DNA of 64,000 bases. It comes from DATLGB01 sp963724135. Lineage in GTDB: Bacteria > Actinomycetota > Thermoleophilia > Solirubrobacterales > Solirubrobacteraceae. Shown one piece after another: positions 54,531 to 63,289 of this stretch. Location of the stretch: NCBI GenBank assembly GCA_963724135.1, contig CAVRTA010000004.1, forward strand, positions 1,123,243-1,187,242. The letters are read 5' to 3'. Numbering within the stretch: position 1 is the first letter of the stretch; the number at the start of each line of letters is the position of its first letter. Below the pieces are notes generated by a model. That model was not told the origin of the DNA and did no database searches. It saw nothing but the letters and a program-made list of their open reading frames with translations. A program made the position numbers and the translations under genes.

Positions 54531-55433
54531 ATGAGCGACGCCCCCATCCACATCGACGATGTCGAGCCGCGCGCCTGGGACATCGGCGAGCTGGCCGCGA
54601 CGCGCTGGCGGCTCGGGGCGGCGGCCGGCGCCAAGCGCATCGGCGTGGCGGTGATCGCGATCCCGCCGGGGCGGCGGGCAACGCCGCCCCACAGCCACGC
54701 CGACGAGGAGGAGCAGCTGTTCGTGCTCGAGGGGAGCGGGCTGAGCTACCAGCGCAGCGCCAGGCGAACCGCCACCTACGAGATCCGCGCGGGCGACTTC
54801 CTCTGGCACCCCGCGGGCGGCGACGCCCACACGCTGATCGCCGGCGACGACGGGCTCAAGGTGCTCGTCGTCGCGGAGGGCTCGCGGACCCACATCACCG
54901 CTCTGCCACGCACGAACATGTTCTGGCTCGGCCCATGGTGGAGCCCCGCTGACGCGCCGCATCCCTTCGCGGCCGATACGGAGGCCGGCCCGCTCGAGCT
55001 TCCGCAGCCCTCGGAGCGTCCGGCGACCATCCGCAACCTCGACGAGCTCGAGCTCCACGAGGGTCGTGAAGGCGAGCATCTCGCGTACGCGACGCGCTTC
55101 CTCACCTCCCGCGCGGAAGCGCAGCTCGTCCTTGCCCATGACGTGATGCCACCCGATTCCCACACCACGCAGCTCCACTTCCACACGACGCGCGAGGAGG
55201 CGTGGTACGTGCTGTCCGGCGGCGGCCACGCCCGGCTCGGCGAGCAGCAGTTCGAGCTGCGGCCCGGGTCGTTCTGGCTGCGGCGCCCCAACGGCGGTGT
55301 CGGGCACCGCATCGAGGTCGGCCCCGACGGCATGGAGCTGCTGACGATGGGCGACCTCGTCGACCCCGACATGTGGGTCTACACGGAGGAGCGCCGCGTG
55401 CGGGTGGCCGAGGGCGTGTTCCTGAGCTACTGA
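54531..55433 (+). CDS. Bicupin (two-domain cupin) protein
   Basis: 300 aa with two cupin barrels. First: PPHSHADEEEQLFVLEGSG with metal ligands HSH...E and the later WHPAGGDAHTLIA. Second: QLHFHTTREEAWYVLSGGGHARLG with FWLRRPNGGVGHRIE. Two half-barrels fit quercetinase- or gentisate-dioxygenase-like families, but the reaction cannot be named. It ends 7 nt into the convergent peptidase gene. Confidence 0.8.
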   Translation: MSDAPIHIDDVEPRAWDIGELAATRWRLGAAAGAKRIGVAVIAIPPGRRATPPHSHADEEEQLFVLEGSGLSYQRSARRTATYEIRAGDFLWHPAGGDAHTLIAGDDGLKVLVVAEGSRTHITALPRTNMFWLGPWWSPADAPHPFAADTEAGPLELPQPSERPATIRNLDELELHEGREGEHLAYATRFLTSRAEAQLVLAHDVMPPDSHTTQLHFHTTREEAWYVLSGGGHARLGEQQFELRPGSFWLRRPNGGVGHRIEVGPDGMELLTMGDLVDPDMWVYTEERRVRVAEGVFLSY

Positions 55434-57097
55434 GCCGGGAGGGCGGCCCGCAGGTCGCTTCCGGGCAGGACCGGGAACAGCAGGCGCGAGGGCCTGCGGC
55501 CTCCCACGGTGACGGCGTTCACCGCGGGCGCGCCCGGGAGGGAGGCGGCTGACGAGCCCACGATGTCGAGCCGGATGCGGTGGCCCTTGCGGAAGCGGTT
55601 GCCGACCGGCCACAGCTCGACGCGATAGCGCCGCGTCGCACCCGCAGCCGCCGGCTTGGGCGTGGTGAAGTCGCCGTAGGGCTGGACGATGCGACCGCGG
55701 CGGACGAGCGAGCGCCTGCGGATGACGCGCGGGAAGTCGCTGTTGAGCCGGCCGGCCGTGAGCGGGTGGGCGCTGCCGTCCTCGGCGACGTCGGACAGCA
55801 CCGCCCACAGGTTCGTCTGGGGTGCGGTCGAGGCGAGCTTGAGCTCGAGGTTGAGCGGCCCGGCCGCGAGCACGTCCGCCTTCAGGGGCGCGGTCGTGTA
55901 GGAGCGCCCGAGCCTGCCGGGCACCGTCATCTCCGTCAGCGCGGGGAAGCGCGCGGTGAGCGCGTTCATCCCGCCGGCGCCGACGATGGCCGCGTTCGGC
56001 GGGTCGGTCGCGAGCGACTGCGACGGCACCGCCGCGTACGGCTGCCGCGCCGCCACCGGGTCGGGCTCGAAGCCCAGGGATCCGTCCTGGCGCAGGGCGA
56101 GCGGCACCCAGCGCGTCCCCGGCACGGGCCAGTTCGCGGCGTCGTAGCGGACGAAGCGCCCTGCGAGCATGGCCTCGCGGTCGCCGTCGGCGAGCCACAG
56201 CTGCGCGCGCGGGTGCTGCTCGACGCCGTTTTCCACGTCGCGGACGAAGTGGTCGAGCCAGGCGCGCATCTCGCCGAGTCCGGCATCCGTCCCCGCGGGC
56301 GCGCCCTCGTGCGCGCCGACCATGAGCAGGTGAGCGCCGTCGCGCCGCAGGCGCCGGTAGCCCTCGAACGCGCCGCGCGACTCGACGTCGAAGAAGCCGT
56401 TGACCATCAGGATCGGCAGATGGTTGACGTCGCCGCGGAACCCGCGCTCGCGCCACCAGGCGTCGAGGGTCGGGTGCTGGAGCGCGGTCAGCCCGGCGCC
56501 CAACAGCCCGGCCGTCGTGTCCGGACCCGTTTCGGGATGTGACGGTCCCTGCATCGCGGCGGGTGCCCCGATCAGCAGCATGACGCCGGCCGCGGGAACG
56601 ATGTTGTTGATCGCGCCCGGGACGAGCAGGTCGCGGTAGAGCTCGAAGGTCCCGGACTTCAGCACCGCCGCCTCGACGCACGGCAGCTGGAGGTGCAGCG
56701 AGTTGTAGATCGTGATCGCGCTCGCCGAGAAGCCGTTGAGCGCCAGTCGCCCGTCGCTCCACGGCTGCCGGCACGCCCACCCGAGCACCTCCGCGACATC
56801 GGCCTGCGTGCGCGGGCCGAGCGCGTCGAAGCGGCCGGCGCTGTCACCGGTGCCGCGGATCTGGATCAGCAGGTGGTTGTAGGCCGGGCCGCCGTTGAGC
56901 GTGCCGCTGTTGCGTCCGTAGGGACTGAACTCCACCACCACCGGCCGCGGCGCGAGCGGCGCCTCGCCGGTCAGCGTCGCCTGGAGCCTGACGCCGTCCG
57001 ACGCCGTGTAGCCGAGCTGCTGAGTGGTCTGCGCGGCGCGCGCGGGCGCAACCAGACAACCCAGCAGCACCGCCACGATCGCCAGCGTCCGTGCCAT
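55427..57097 (-). CDS. Secreted X-Pro dipeptidyl-peptidase/CocE-like (S15) hydrolase
   Basis: 556 aa from ATG 57097, signal peptide ARTLAIVAVLLGCLVAPARA. Catalytic triad pieces: Ser in ALNGFSASAITIYNSL, Asp in ILMVNGFFDVESRGAFE, His in LMVGAHEGAPAG. A C-terminal jelly-roll follows (VELWPVGNRFRKGHRIRLDIVGSSA, the PepX_C motif). It cleaves X-Pro peptides or esters. TACCGT lies 7 nt before the start. Overlaps the bicupin 3' end. Confidence 0.86.
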   Translation of the reverse strand: MARTLAIVAVLLGCLVAPARAAQTTQQLGYTASDGVRLQATLTGEAPLAPRPVVVEFSPYGRNSGTLNGGPAYNHLLIQIRGTGDSAGRFDALGPRTQADVAEVLGWACRQPWSDGRLALNGFSASAITIYNSLHLQLPCVEAAVLKSGTFELYRDLLVPGAINNIVPAAGVMLLIGAPAAMQGPSHPETGPDTTAGLLGAGLTALQHPTLDAWWRERGFRGDVNHLPILMVNGFFDVESRGAFEGYRRLRRDGAHLLMVGAHEGAPAGTDAGLGEMRAWLDHFVRDVENGVEQHPRAQLWLADGDREAMLAGRFVRYDAANWPVPGTRWVPLALRQDGSLGFEPDPVAARQPYAAVPSQSLATDPPNAAIVGAGGMNALTARFPALTEMTVPGRLGRSYTTAPLKADVLAAGPLNLELKLASTAPQTNLWAVLSDVAEDGSAHPLTAGRLNSDFPRVIRRRSLVRRGRIVQPYGDFTTPKPAAAGATRRYRVELWPVGNRFRKGHRIRLDIVGSSAASLPGAPAVNAVTVGGRRPSRLLFPVLPGSDLRAALPAQ

Positions 57098-57188
57098 CAG
57101 CGGCACGGTAGCGCGGGCGGGCGTCCCGCGGTGGCGGTTACGGGGGACGGTGCCGTTCCCGGCGGCGGCCGCTCGTCATGATCCGCGC

Positions 57189-57569
57189 ATGCCAGTCGAT
57201 CCGCGAGGCGAAGACCTCAAGCGCTATCTGACCGAGGACCCCGGCGGCCCGGTCGTGATGCTCAACCTGCTCAAGTTCAAGCCCGGCGGTCGTGCCGGCT
57301 ATCAGCGCTACGTCGAGGCCTTCCGCGAGCACGGGGGGCGGTTCGGCGCGGAGGTCGTCTTCGCCGGCGACTGCGGCACGGCGCTCGTCGCGCCGGACTC
57401 GCACGACTGGGACAGCGTGCTGCTCGTCCGCTATCCGAGCCGGCAGGCGTTCAGCGACATGGTCCGCGACGCCGACTACCAGCAGATCACCCACCTGCGC
57501 ACGGAGGCGCTCGAGAACGCCGTGCTGCAGCCGCTTGCGCCGGGCGCGCCCGGGGCAGCCCACCACTAG
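57189..57569 (+). CDS. DUF1330-family protein
   Basis: 126 aa of the DUF1330 ferredoxin-like fold: VVMLNLLKFKPGGRAGYQRYVEAF, VVFAGDCGTALV, WDSVLLVRYPSRQAFSDMVRDADYQQ and THLRTEALENAVLQP. Function unknown; monooxygenase-like dimeric alpha/beta barrel. It is followed closely by a small membrane-protein gene. Divergent from the S15 gene. Confidence 0.85.
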   Translation: MPVDPRGEDLKRYLTEDPGGPVVMLNLLKFKPGGRAGYQRYVEAFREHGGRFGAEVVFAGDCGTALVAPDSHDWDSVLLVRYPSRQAFSDMVRDADYQQITHLRTEALENAVLQPLAPGAPGAAHH

Positions 57570-57574
57570 CGCCG

Positions 57575-57799
57575 ATGCCCAGGTCCTCGCTCTACCGGAT
57601 CGCGCCCAGCGTGGTGGCGATCGTCGCCGGCACCGTCATCCTCGTCGTGGCCGGAAACGACTTCGTGCCGATGATGGTCGGGTCGGTCATGCTCGCGCTC
57701 GGCGGGATCGTGTTCACGGCACTCGTCTTCTACGAGATCGGGCTCAGCGAGGATCGCGAGCGCGCCGCGTCGGAGCGGCCGCCGCCGCGCCAAGATTGA
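57575..57799 (+). CDS. Small two-helix membrane protein
   Basis: 74 aa: SVVAIVAGTVILVVAG and MMVGSVMLALGGIVFTALVFYEIGL are two hydrophobic helices, then a charged tail rich in Glu/Arg/Pro. It starts 5 nt after the DUF1330 stop and may be co-expressed. No family recognised; function unknown. Confidence 0.7.
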   Translation: MPRSSLYRIAPSVVAIVAGTVILVVAGNDFVPMMVGSVMLALGGIVFTALVFYEIGLSEDRERAASERPPPRQD

Positions 57800-57825
57800 C
57801 GCCGGCCTGACAGAGTCCCGCCCGC

Positions 57826-58701
57826 ATGGAGGAACCTTCGACCTTCGTCCAGGTCGGGCTGCCCATCATGGTCGCGGTGATCATGTTCAGCCTCGGGCTG
57901 ACCCTGACCCCCGCCGACTTCAAGCGCGTGCTCGTGGTGCCGAAGGGCGTGGCCATCGGGCTCTTGAACCTGCTCGCGATCTCGCCGCTGCTGGCCTTCG
58001 CCGTCGCCGCCGGCTTCGACCTCGCGCCGGTGCTGGCAGTCGGGCTGGTGCTGCTGGGAGCGTCGCCGGGCGGGGCGATGGCCAACCTGCTCACCCACCT
58101 GGCGCGCGGCGATGTGGCGCTGTCGGTGACCATGACCGCGATCTCGAGCATCGCGGCGGTGGTGACGATCCCGCTGTTCCTGGGCATCGCGGCCGACGTC
58201 TTCGACGCGCGCGACATCTCCGACCAGATCGACACGGCCGGGATCTCGCTGCGTGTCTTCCTGATCACCGTGCTCCCGGTCTCGGTCGCGATGTGGCTCC
58301 GCCAGCGCAAACCCGAGCGCGTCGGGGAGCTCGAGCCGGGCTTCAAGCGCGCCGCCCTGGTCGCCTTCGTCCTCGTCGTGGCCGCAGCGGTCATCTCGGA
58401 GTGGGACCGCATCATCGACCACTTCGCCGAGGTGGCGCTGGCCGCGCTGGCGCTGAACGTGCTGGCGATGTCGGTCAGCTTCACGATCGCCCGCGCCGCC
58501 AACCTCGATCCCCGCCAGGCGACCGCGATCTCGATGGAGCTCGGGATCCACAACGCCACGGTCGCGATCTCCATCGCCACCAGCGTCGCGACCGAGCTCG
58601 CCATCCCCGCGGCCGTCTACAGCGCCTTCATGTTCATCACCGCTGGAGCCTTCGCGCGCGTGATGCACGCGCGTAACTCCGCCGTGCTGCAGCCGTCGTG
58701 A
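57826..58701 (+). CDS. BASS-family (bile acid:Na+ symporter-type) transporter
   Basis: 291 aa, about nine hydrophobic helices. Family marks: FSLGLTLTPADFKRV, GASPGGAMANLLTHLARGD (Na-binding crossover) and SMELGIHNATVAISIA. BASS members move organic anions such as bile acids, pyruvate or pantoate with sodium; the substrate here is unknown. The GTG of chrA overlaps its stop (GTGA), so they are transcribed together. Confidence 0.87.
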   Translation: MEEPSTFVQVGLPIMVAVIMFSLGLTLTPADFKRVLVVPKGVAIGLLNLLAISPLLAFAVAAGFDLAPVLAVGLVLLGASPGGAMANLLTHLARGDVALSVTMTAISSIAAVVTIPLFLGIAADVFDARDISDQIDTAGISLRVFLITVLPVSVAMWLRQRKPERVGELEPGFKRAALVAFVLVVAAAVISEWDRIIDHFAEVALAALALNVLAMSVSFTIARAANLDPRQATAISMELGIHNATVAISIATSVATELAIPAAVYSAFMFITAGAFARVMHARNSAVLQPS

Positions 58702-60023
58702 CGGGAGGCGATCTCGTCCCGTTCCGGGACGCCGTGCGCACCTGGGGTGCGATCTCGCTGCAGACGTTCGGCGGGCCCGCCGGCCAGATCGCGGTGATGC
58801 AGCGCACCCTCGTCGACGAGAAGCGCTGGATCGGGCAGCAGCGCTTCCTGCACGCGCTCAACTACTGCATGCTGCTGCCGGGGCCCGAGGCGCAGCAGCT
58901 CGCGATCTACGTGGGGTGGCTGCTCAACGGGACGCGCGGGGGGCTCGTGGCGGGGATCTTCTTCGTCCTCCCGGGCATGATCGCTCTGCTGGCGCTGTCG
59001 GCGATCTACGTCGCCTACGGCGACACCTCCGTGGTCGAGGGGGTGTTCGCGGGCCTCGCGCCGGCGGTGCTCGCGATCGTCGTCCAGGCCGTGATCCGCG
59101 TCGGCGGCCGCGCGCTCTCGCACCCGGCGCTGGTCGTGATCGCGGTTGCGGCGTTCCTGGCGATCGCGGTCCTCGGCGTGGCGTTCCCGTTCGTCATCGC
59201 CGCCGCGGCGCTCGCCGGACTGCTCGTGAGGGCGTCGGCCGCGACGACCTCGGGCGCGGGCGACGGTCGCCCGCCGCCGGTCATCCCCGACGACGCGCTG
59301 CACGCCGAGCCCGCCACGGCCGGTCGCGCCGCGAAGGTGATCGCGATCAGCCTCGCGCTGTGGACCGTGCCGCTGCTCGCCGCGCTCGTGCTGGCGGGAG
59401 GCTCGAGCATCTTCGTCGAGCAGGGCCTGTTCTTCTCCGGGACGGCGCTCGTCACCTTCGGCGGCGCGTACGCGGTGCTCGCCTTCGTGGCGCAGCGGGC
59501 GGTCGAGGTCTACGGCTGGCTGACGCCGGGCGAGATGGTGCGGGGGCTCGGTCTCGCCGAGACGACTCCGGGCCCGCTCATCATGGTCGTCCAGTTCGTC
59601 GCCTTCCTCGGCGCCTACCGCAACCCGGGCGGGCTCGACCCGTGGGTCGCCGCCACGCTGGGGGCGCTGCTGACGACGTGGGTCACGTTCGTGCCGTGCT
59701 TCCTGTTCATCTTCCTCGGCGCGCCGTACGTGGAGCGCCTGCGCGGCAACCGGCGCCTCTCCGCTGCGCTCACGGGGATCACCGCCGCCGTCGTCGGCGT
59801 GATCGCCAATCTTGCGCTCTACTTCGCCGTGCACACGCTCTTCGCCGACACCGACTCGGGACCGGGCGCGCTCGAGCTCCCGGTCCTCGACACGCTGCGG
59901 CCGGCCTCGCTCGCGATCGCGGTCGCGGCCATGCTGATGACCTTCGGCCTGCGCTGGTCGGTGCTGCGGACGCTGGGAGCCTGCGCCACGCTCGGGCTGC
60001 TCGCCCACGCGGCCGGGGCATGA
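58698..60023 (+). CDS. chrA: ChrA-family chromate transporter
   Basis: 441 aa, two homologous halves each with about six helices. First half: FGGPAGQIAVMQRTLVDEKRWIG, LPGPEAQQLAIYVGWL. Second: FFSGTALVTFGGAYAVLAFVAQRAVE and AETTPGPLIMVVQFVAFLGAYR. The PGPE/TPGP loops and full-length duplicated form are diagnostic of ChrA, which exports chromate. The GTG start overlaps the BASS stop and the stop overlaps the next ATG (ATGA). Confidence 0.93.
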   Translation: MTGGDLVPFRDAVRTWGAISLQTFGGPAGQIAVMQRTLVDEKRWIGQQRFLHALNYCMLLPGPEAQQLAIYVGWLLNGTRGGLVAGIFFVLPGMIALLALSAIYVAYGDTSVVEGVFAGLAPAVLAIVVQAVIRVGGRALSHPALVVIAVAAFLAIAVLGVAFPFVIAAAALAGLLVRASAATTSGAGDGRPPPVIPDDALHAEPATAGRAAKVIAISLALWTVPLLAALVLAGGSSIFVEQGLFFSGTALVTFGGAYAVLAFVAQRAVEVYGWLTPGEMVRGLGLAETTPGPLIMVVQFVAFLGAYRNPGGLDPWVAATLGALLTTWVTFVPCFLFIFLGAPYVERLRGNRRLSAALTGITAAVVGVIANLALYFAVHTLFADTDSGPGALELPVLDTLRPASLAIAVAAMLMTFGLRWSVLRTLGACATLGLLAHAAGA

Positions 60024-61045
60024 GGGCCGTCATCAACCCCGCGCTGGATCCGGCCGCCGTGCCGGCGCCGAGCGACGCCGCGGCCGGCTTTCACCGCCGG
60101 CTGGCGGGCTACGCGCCCACCCCGGTGCACCGGCTCGACGCCGTCGCGGAGGACCTGGGGCTGGGCGCCGTCCTGGTCAAGGACGAGTCGAACCGTTTCG
60201 GGCTGCCCGCGTTCAAGATCCTCGGCGCATCCTGGGCGGTCGAGCGCGCGCTGCGCGAGGAGCCCGCGACCCGCACGCTGGTGGCCGCCAGCGCCGGCAA
60301 CCACGGCCGCGCGGTCGCCCACGCCGCCGCGCGGCGCGGGCTCGCCTGCCGCATCTTCCTCCCCGCGCGCTCGCTGCCCGTGCGCCGGGACGCCATCGCC
60401 TCCGAGGGCGCCGAGGTGGTGGTCGTCGAGGGCGCCTACGAGGAGGCCGTCGCAGCCGCGGCCCTGGCAGCCGCTGCGCCGGGCGTAACGCTGATCGCCG
60501 ACGTCGGAGGCGGCGGGCCGGCCGAATGGGTGATCGACGGCTACCAGACGCTCTTCGCGGAGGCGGCCGAGCAGGCGCGCCACGACCTGATCGTCGTGCC
60601 GGTCGGCGTCGGCTCGCTCGCCGCCGCGGCCGCGCGGCACGGCGCGCAGGCCGGCGCACTTGTCGTGGCCGTCGAGCCCGTCACGGCGGCGTGCCTGACC
60701 GCGTCGCTTCACCACGGCGCACCCACGCCGGTACCGACCGCGGGGACGGCGATGGCCGGCCTGGACTGCGCGGAGGTCTCCCCGGCGGCCTGGCCCAGCC
60801 TGCTCCACGGCATCGCCGGCACCGTCACCGTGACCGACGACGAGGCTGCCGCCGCCATGCGGGAGCTCGCCGCGGCCGGCCTGGCGATCGGGGAGTCCGG
60901 TGCGGCCCCGCTCGCCGGCTTGCGCGCGCTGCAGGCCGATCCGCGCTGTGCCGGCCTGCGGGAACGCCTCGGGGCCGGTACTCAGACCGCGGCGCTGCTG
61001 GTGGCGACGGAGGGCCTCACCGGCGCCCGACCGCTCACGGCGTGA
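60020..61045 (+). CDS. PLP-dependent ammonia-lyase-like enzyme (fold type II)
   Basis: 341 aa. The PLP lysine lies in NRFGLPAFKILGASWAVE, the phosphate loop in LVAASAGNHGRAVAHAAARRG, and the glycine-rich VPVGVGSLAAAAARHG follows. The layout is closest to diaminopropionate ammonia-lyase (DpaL) and threonine/serine dehydratases. It would release ammonia from an amino acid; which one is not visible. Start ATG 60020 overlaps chrA. The 3' end overlaps the mannosidase gene by 11 nt. Confidence 0.86.
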   Translation: MRAVINPALDPAAVPAPSDAAAGFHRRLAGYAPTPVHRLDAVAEDLGLGAVLVKDESNRFGLPAFKILGASWAVERALREEPATRTLVAASAGNHGRAVAHAAARRGLACRIFLPARSLPVRRDAIASEGAEVVVVEGAYEEAVAAAALAAAAPGVTLIADVGGGGPAEWVIDGYQTLFAEAAEQARHDLIVVPVGVGSLAAAAARHGAQAGALVVAVEPVTAACLTASLHHGAPTPVPTAGTAMAGLDCAEVSPAAWPSLLHGIAGTVTVTDDEAAAAMRELAAAGLAIGESGAAPLAGLRALQADPRCAGLRERLGAGTQTAALLVATEGLTGARPLTA

Positions 61046-63185
61046 CGCCGCAGCCGAACTGCGCCAGCGTCGCGTCGCTGGCCGACGGCGGTCGCGCGGT
61101 CCGCGCCCGTCCCCACGCCGACGGCGTCGGCCCCATGCGCAGCTCGAGCGATCCCCCGTCGCTGATGGCGCGCTCGAACAGCCACGACCGCGTCAGCGGG
61201 GCGCCGTCGAGGCGCGCGGACTGGACGTACGGGCCGCTGCCGGTGCGCCGGACGGTGAAGGGCGACCCGCCCGCCGGCGACAGCGTGACGGCGTCGAACG
61301 CCGGCGAGCCGACGACGTGGAACGGCGCCCCCGGCGTCACCGGCCCGAGCCCCAGCGCCGACCACACGTACCACGCGGACAGCGAGCCGAGGTCGTCGTT
61401 GCCGGGCAGGCCGTCGAGCGTGGGCGTGAACGTCGTGCGCGCGTCCACGTGCGCGTCGGCGACGAGGTCCGGCCGCCCCGCGAACGCCGGCATCCACGGC
61501 GCCTGGATGTCGTGCTCGTTGCCGGGCGCGTACTGCGGCAGCCGGTAGACGAGGCCGAAGAACGTCGCCTTGTTCTGCGCCTGCGCGGGCAGGGCGAAGA
61601 ACGTGGTCAGGCGTTCGGCGACGACGGCGTCGCCGCCCATGCGGTCGAACAGGCCGCGGGCGTCGTGCGGTGCGAGCCACGAGTACTGCCAGGCGTTGCC
61701 CTCCTGGAACCCGGTCTCGTCGAGGAACGGGTGGAAGGGCTCGTGCCAGGACCCGTCGGCGTTGCGGGGCCGGATCCAGCGCGTGGAGGGGTCGAAGGTG
61801 TTGCGGTAGCGCAGCGACGCGGCGAGCAGCCGCTGGGCCTCCTCGGGGCGGCCGAGCGCGTCCGCGACGAGCGCGAGGGCGAAGTCCGCGACCCCGTACT
61901 CGAGCGTCGTGCCCGGCCTGCCGGGCAGGAACCCGAGGGCGTCGAGCTCCGGCGGGCGGCGCGCGCGCAGCGCGACGCCCTCGTCGTAGAGCGCGCTCAC
62001 CGTCGCCCGGTCGAGCAGGCCGCGGCAGGCGGCGTCGGCGATCATCGGCAGCGCCGGGTCGCCGCTCATGTGCGCGGCGTCGATCGAGTGCTCGGCCCAG
62101 CGGGGCAGGTGCCCGCCCCTGCGGGCCATGTCGAGCAGCGACTCGAGCATGTCCCGGTAGCGGGCCGGCTGGGTCAGCGCGAGCAGCTGGTTCTGCGCTT
62201 TGTAGGTGTCCCAGGAGGAGAAGTTCGAGTAGTGCGTCCGGCCGTCGGCGACGTGCACGGCGTCGTCGCGCCCGCGGTAGCGGCCATCGACGTCCTCGAA
62301 GACGTTGGGGTGCTGGAAGGCGTGGAAGAGGGCGGTGGAGAACGTGCGCCGGTCGCCCGGCAGGCCGCCGGCCGGCCGCACCTTCGCGAGCTCCGAGTTC
62401 CACGCCGCCCGGGCCGCGCTGCGCATCCCTGCGAAGTCGAAGCTCGGGGCCTCGGCCTCGAGGTTGCGCCGCGCCCCCGCGACGTCGACGAACGAGACGC
62501 CCGCGCGCATGACCACCTCGCGCGCGACGGTGGCGTCGAACGACACCCAGCCGCCCTCGTCCGTCGCGCCGTGGTCGGCGAACGGGCGCGAGAAGCGCGC
62601 CACCGTGAACACCGGGTAGCGGCCGCGCCGGTGGCCCGTGACCTCGCCCGGCCCGGTGACCTTCCAGGAGAAGTCGGAGGCCACTCCCTCGACCGAGCGT
62701 GCGAACGGCATCACGATCCGGGCGTCGGGCGCCGGCGCGAACGTGTAGCGCTGCATCGCCGCGCGCGTCGACGCGGTCAGCTCCACCGTCGCCTGCGGCA
62801 GCGTGATGCGGTAGTAGCCCGGCTCGGCCCTCTCACCCGTGTGCGTGAGCGGTGTCGGGACCGCCTCGGTGCCGCCGAGGGCGGGGAAGAACGGCAGGTC
62901 ACCGCCCTTCTTGACGCCGGGGCCGTTGAGGTGCACGAGCGAGAACCCGCGGATCAGCGGGTCCTCGTACAGGTAGCCCGAGTACGCGAACCCGGACCCG
63001 TCGGTGTCGGGCGAGTTCTGCACCATCCCGAACGGCACCGACGCACCCGGGAACACGAAGCCCGGCGCGCTCGTCCCGTACAGCGGGTTGACCTGAGCGG
63101 CGCGATCGGCGTGCGCGGCTGCCGGACACCAGGCGGCCAGCAGCGCGCAAGTTGCCGCCAGGAGCCCGACCCGCGTGCCGTCCAT
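61035..63185 (-). CDS. Secreted GH92-family alpha-mannosidase
   Basis: 716 aa with signal peptide MDGTRVGLLAATCALLAAW (to AAHA). The N-terminal beta-sandwich (VNPLYGTSAPGFVFPGASVPFGMVQ) and (alpha/alpha)6 domain (YSNFSSWDTYKAQNQLL, GNAWQYSWLAPHD, GLPGNDDLGSLSAWYVWSALG) are diagnostic of GH92 calcium-dependent mannosidases. It trims alpha-linked mannose from fungal or yeast glycans. With the rhamnosidase-like and GH-A enzymes it fits use of plant or fungal glycans in soil. Start ATG 63185. Confidence 0.93.
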   Translation of the reverse strand: MDGTRVGLLAATCALLAAWCPAAAHADRAAQVNPLYGTSAPGFVFPGASVPFGMVQNSPDTDGSGFAYSGYLYEDPLIRGFSLVHLNGPGVKKGGDLPFFPALGGTEAVPTPLTHTGERAEPGYYRITLPQATVELTASTRAAMQRYTFAPAPDARIVMPFARSVEGVASDFSWKVTGPGEVTGHRRGRYPVFTVARFSRPFADHGATDEGGWVSFDATVAREVVMRAGVSFVDVAGARRNLEAEAPSFDFAGMRSAARAAWNSELAKVRPAGGLPGDRRTFSTALFHAFQHPNVFEDVDGRYRGRDDAVHVADGRTHYSNFSSWDTYKAQNQLLALTQPARYRDMLESLLDMARRGGHLPRWAEHSIDAAHMSGDPALPMIADAACRGLLDRATVSALYDEGVALRARRPPELDALGFLPGRPGTTLEYGVADFALALVADALGRPEEAQRLLAASLRYRNTFDPSTRWIRPRNADGSWHEPFHPFLDETGFQEGNAWQYSWLAPHDARGLFDRMGGDAVVAERLTTFFALPAQAQNKATFFGLVYRLPQYAPGNEHDIQAPWMPAFAGRPDLVADAHVDARTTFTPTLDGLPGNDDLGSLSAWYVWSALGLGPVTPGAPFHVVGSPAFDAVTLSPAGGSPFTVRRTGSGPYVQSARLDGAPLTRSWLFERAISDGGSLELRMGPTPSAWGRARTARPPSASDATLAQFGCGVTP

Positions 63186-63289
63186 TGCAGCGTTCAACGC
63201 GAACGCGCCCGTTTTCTTGCGTCGCGGCAACGCGAGGGGGCCGGCTCGCCATGCGCAGCGCTCGCGGCCTTCGTGGTTGTCTTCGCGCC

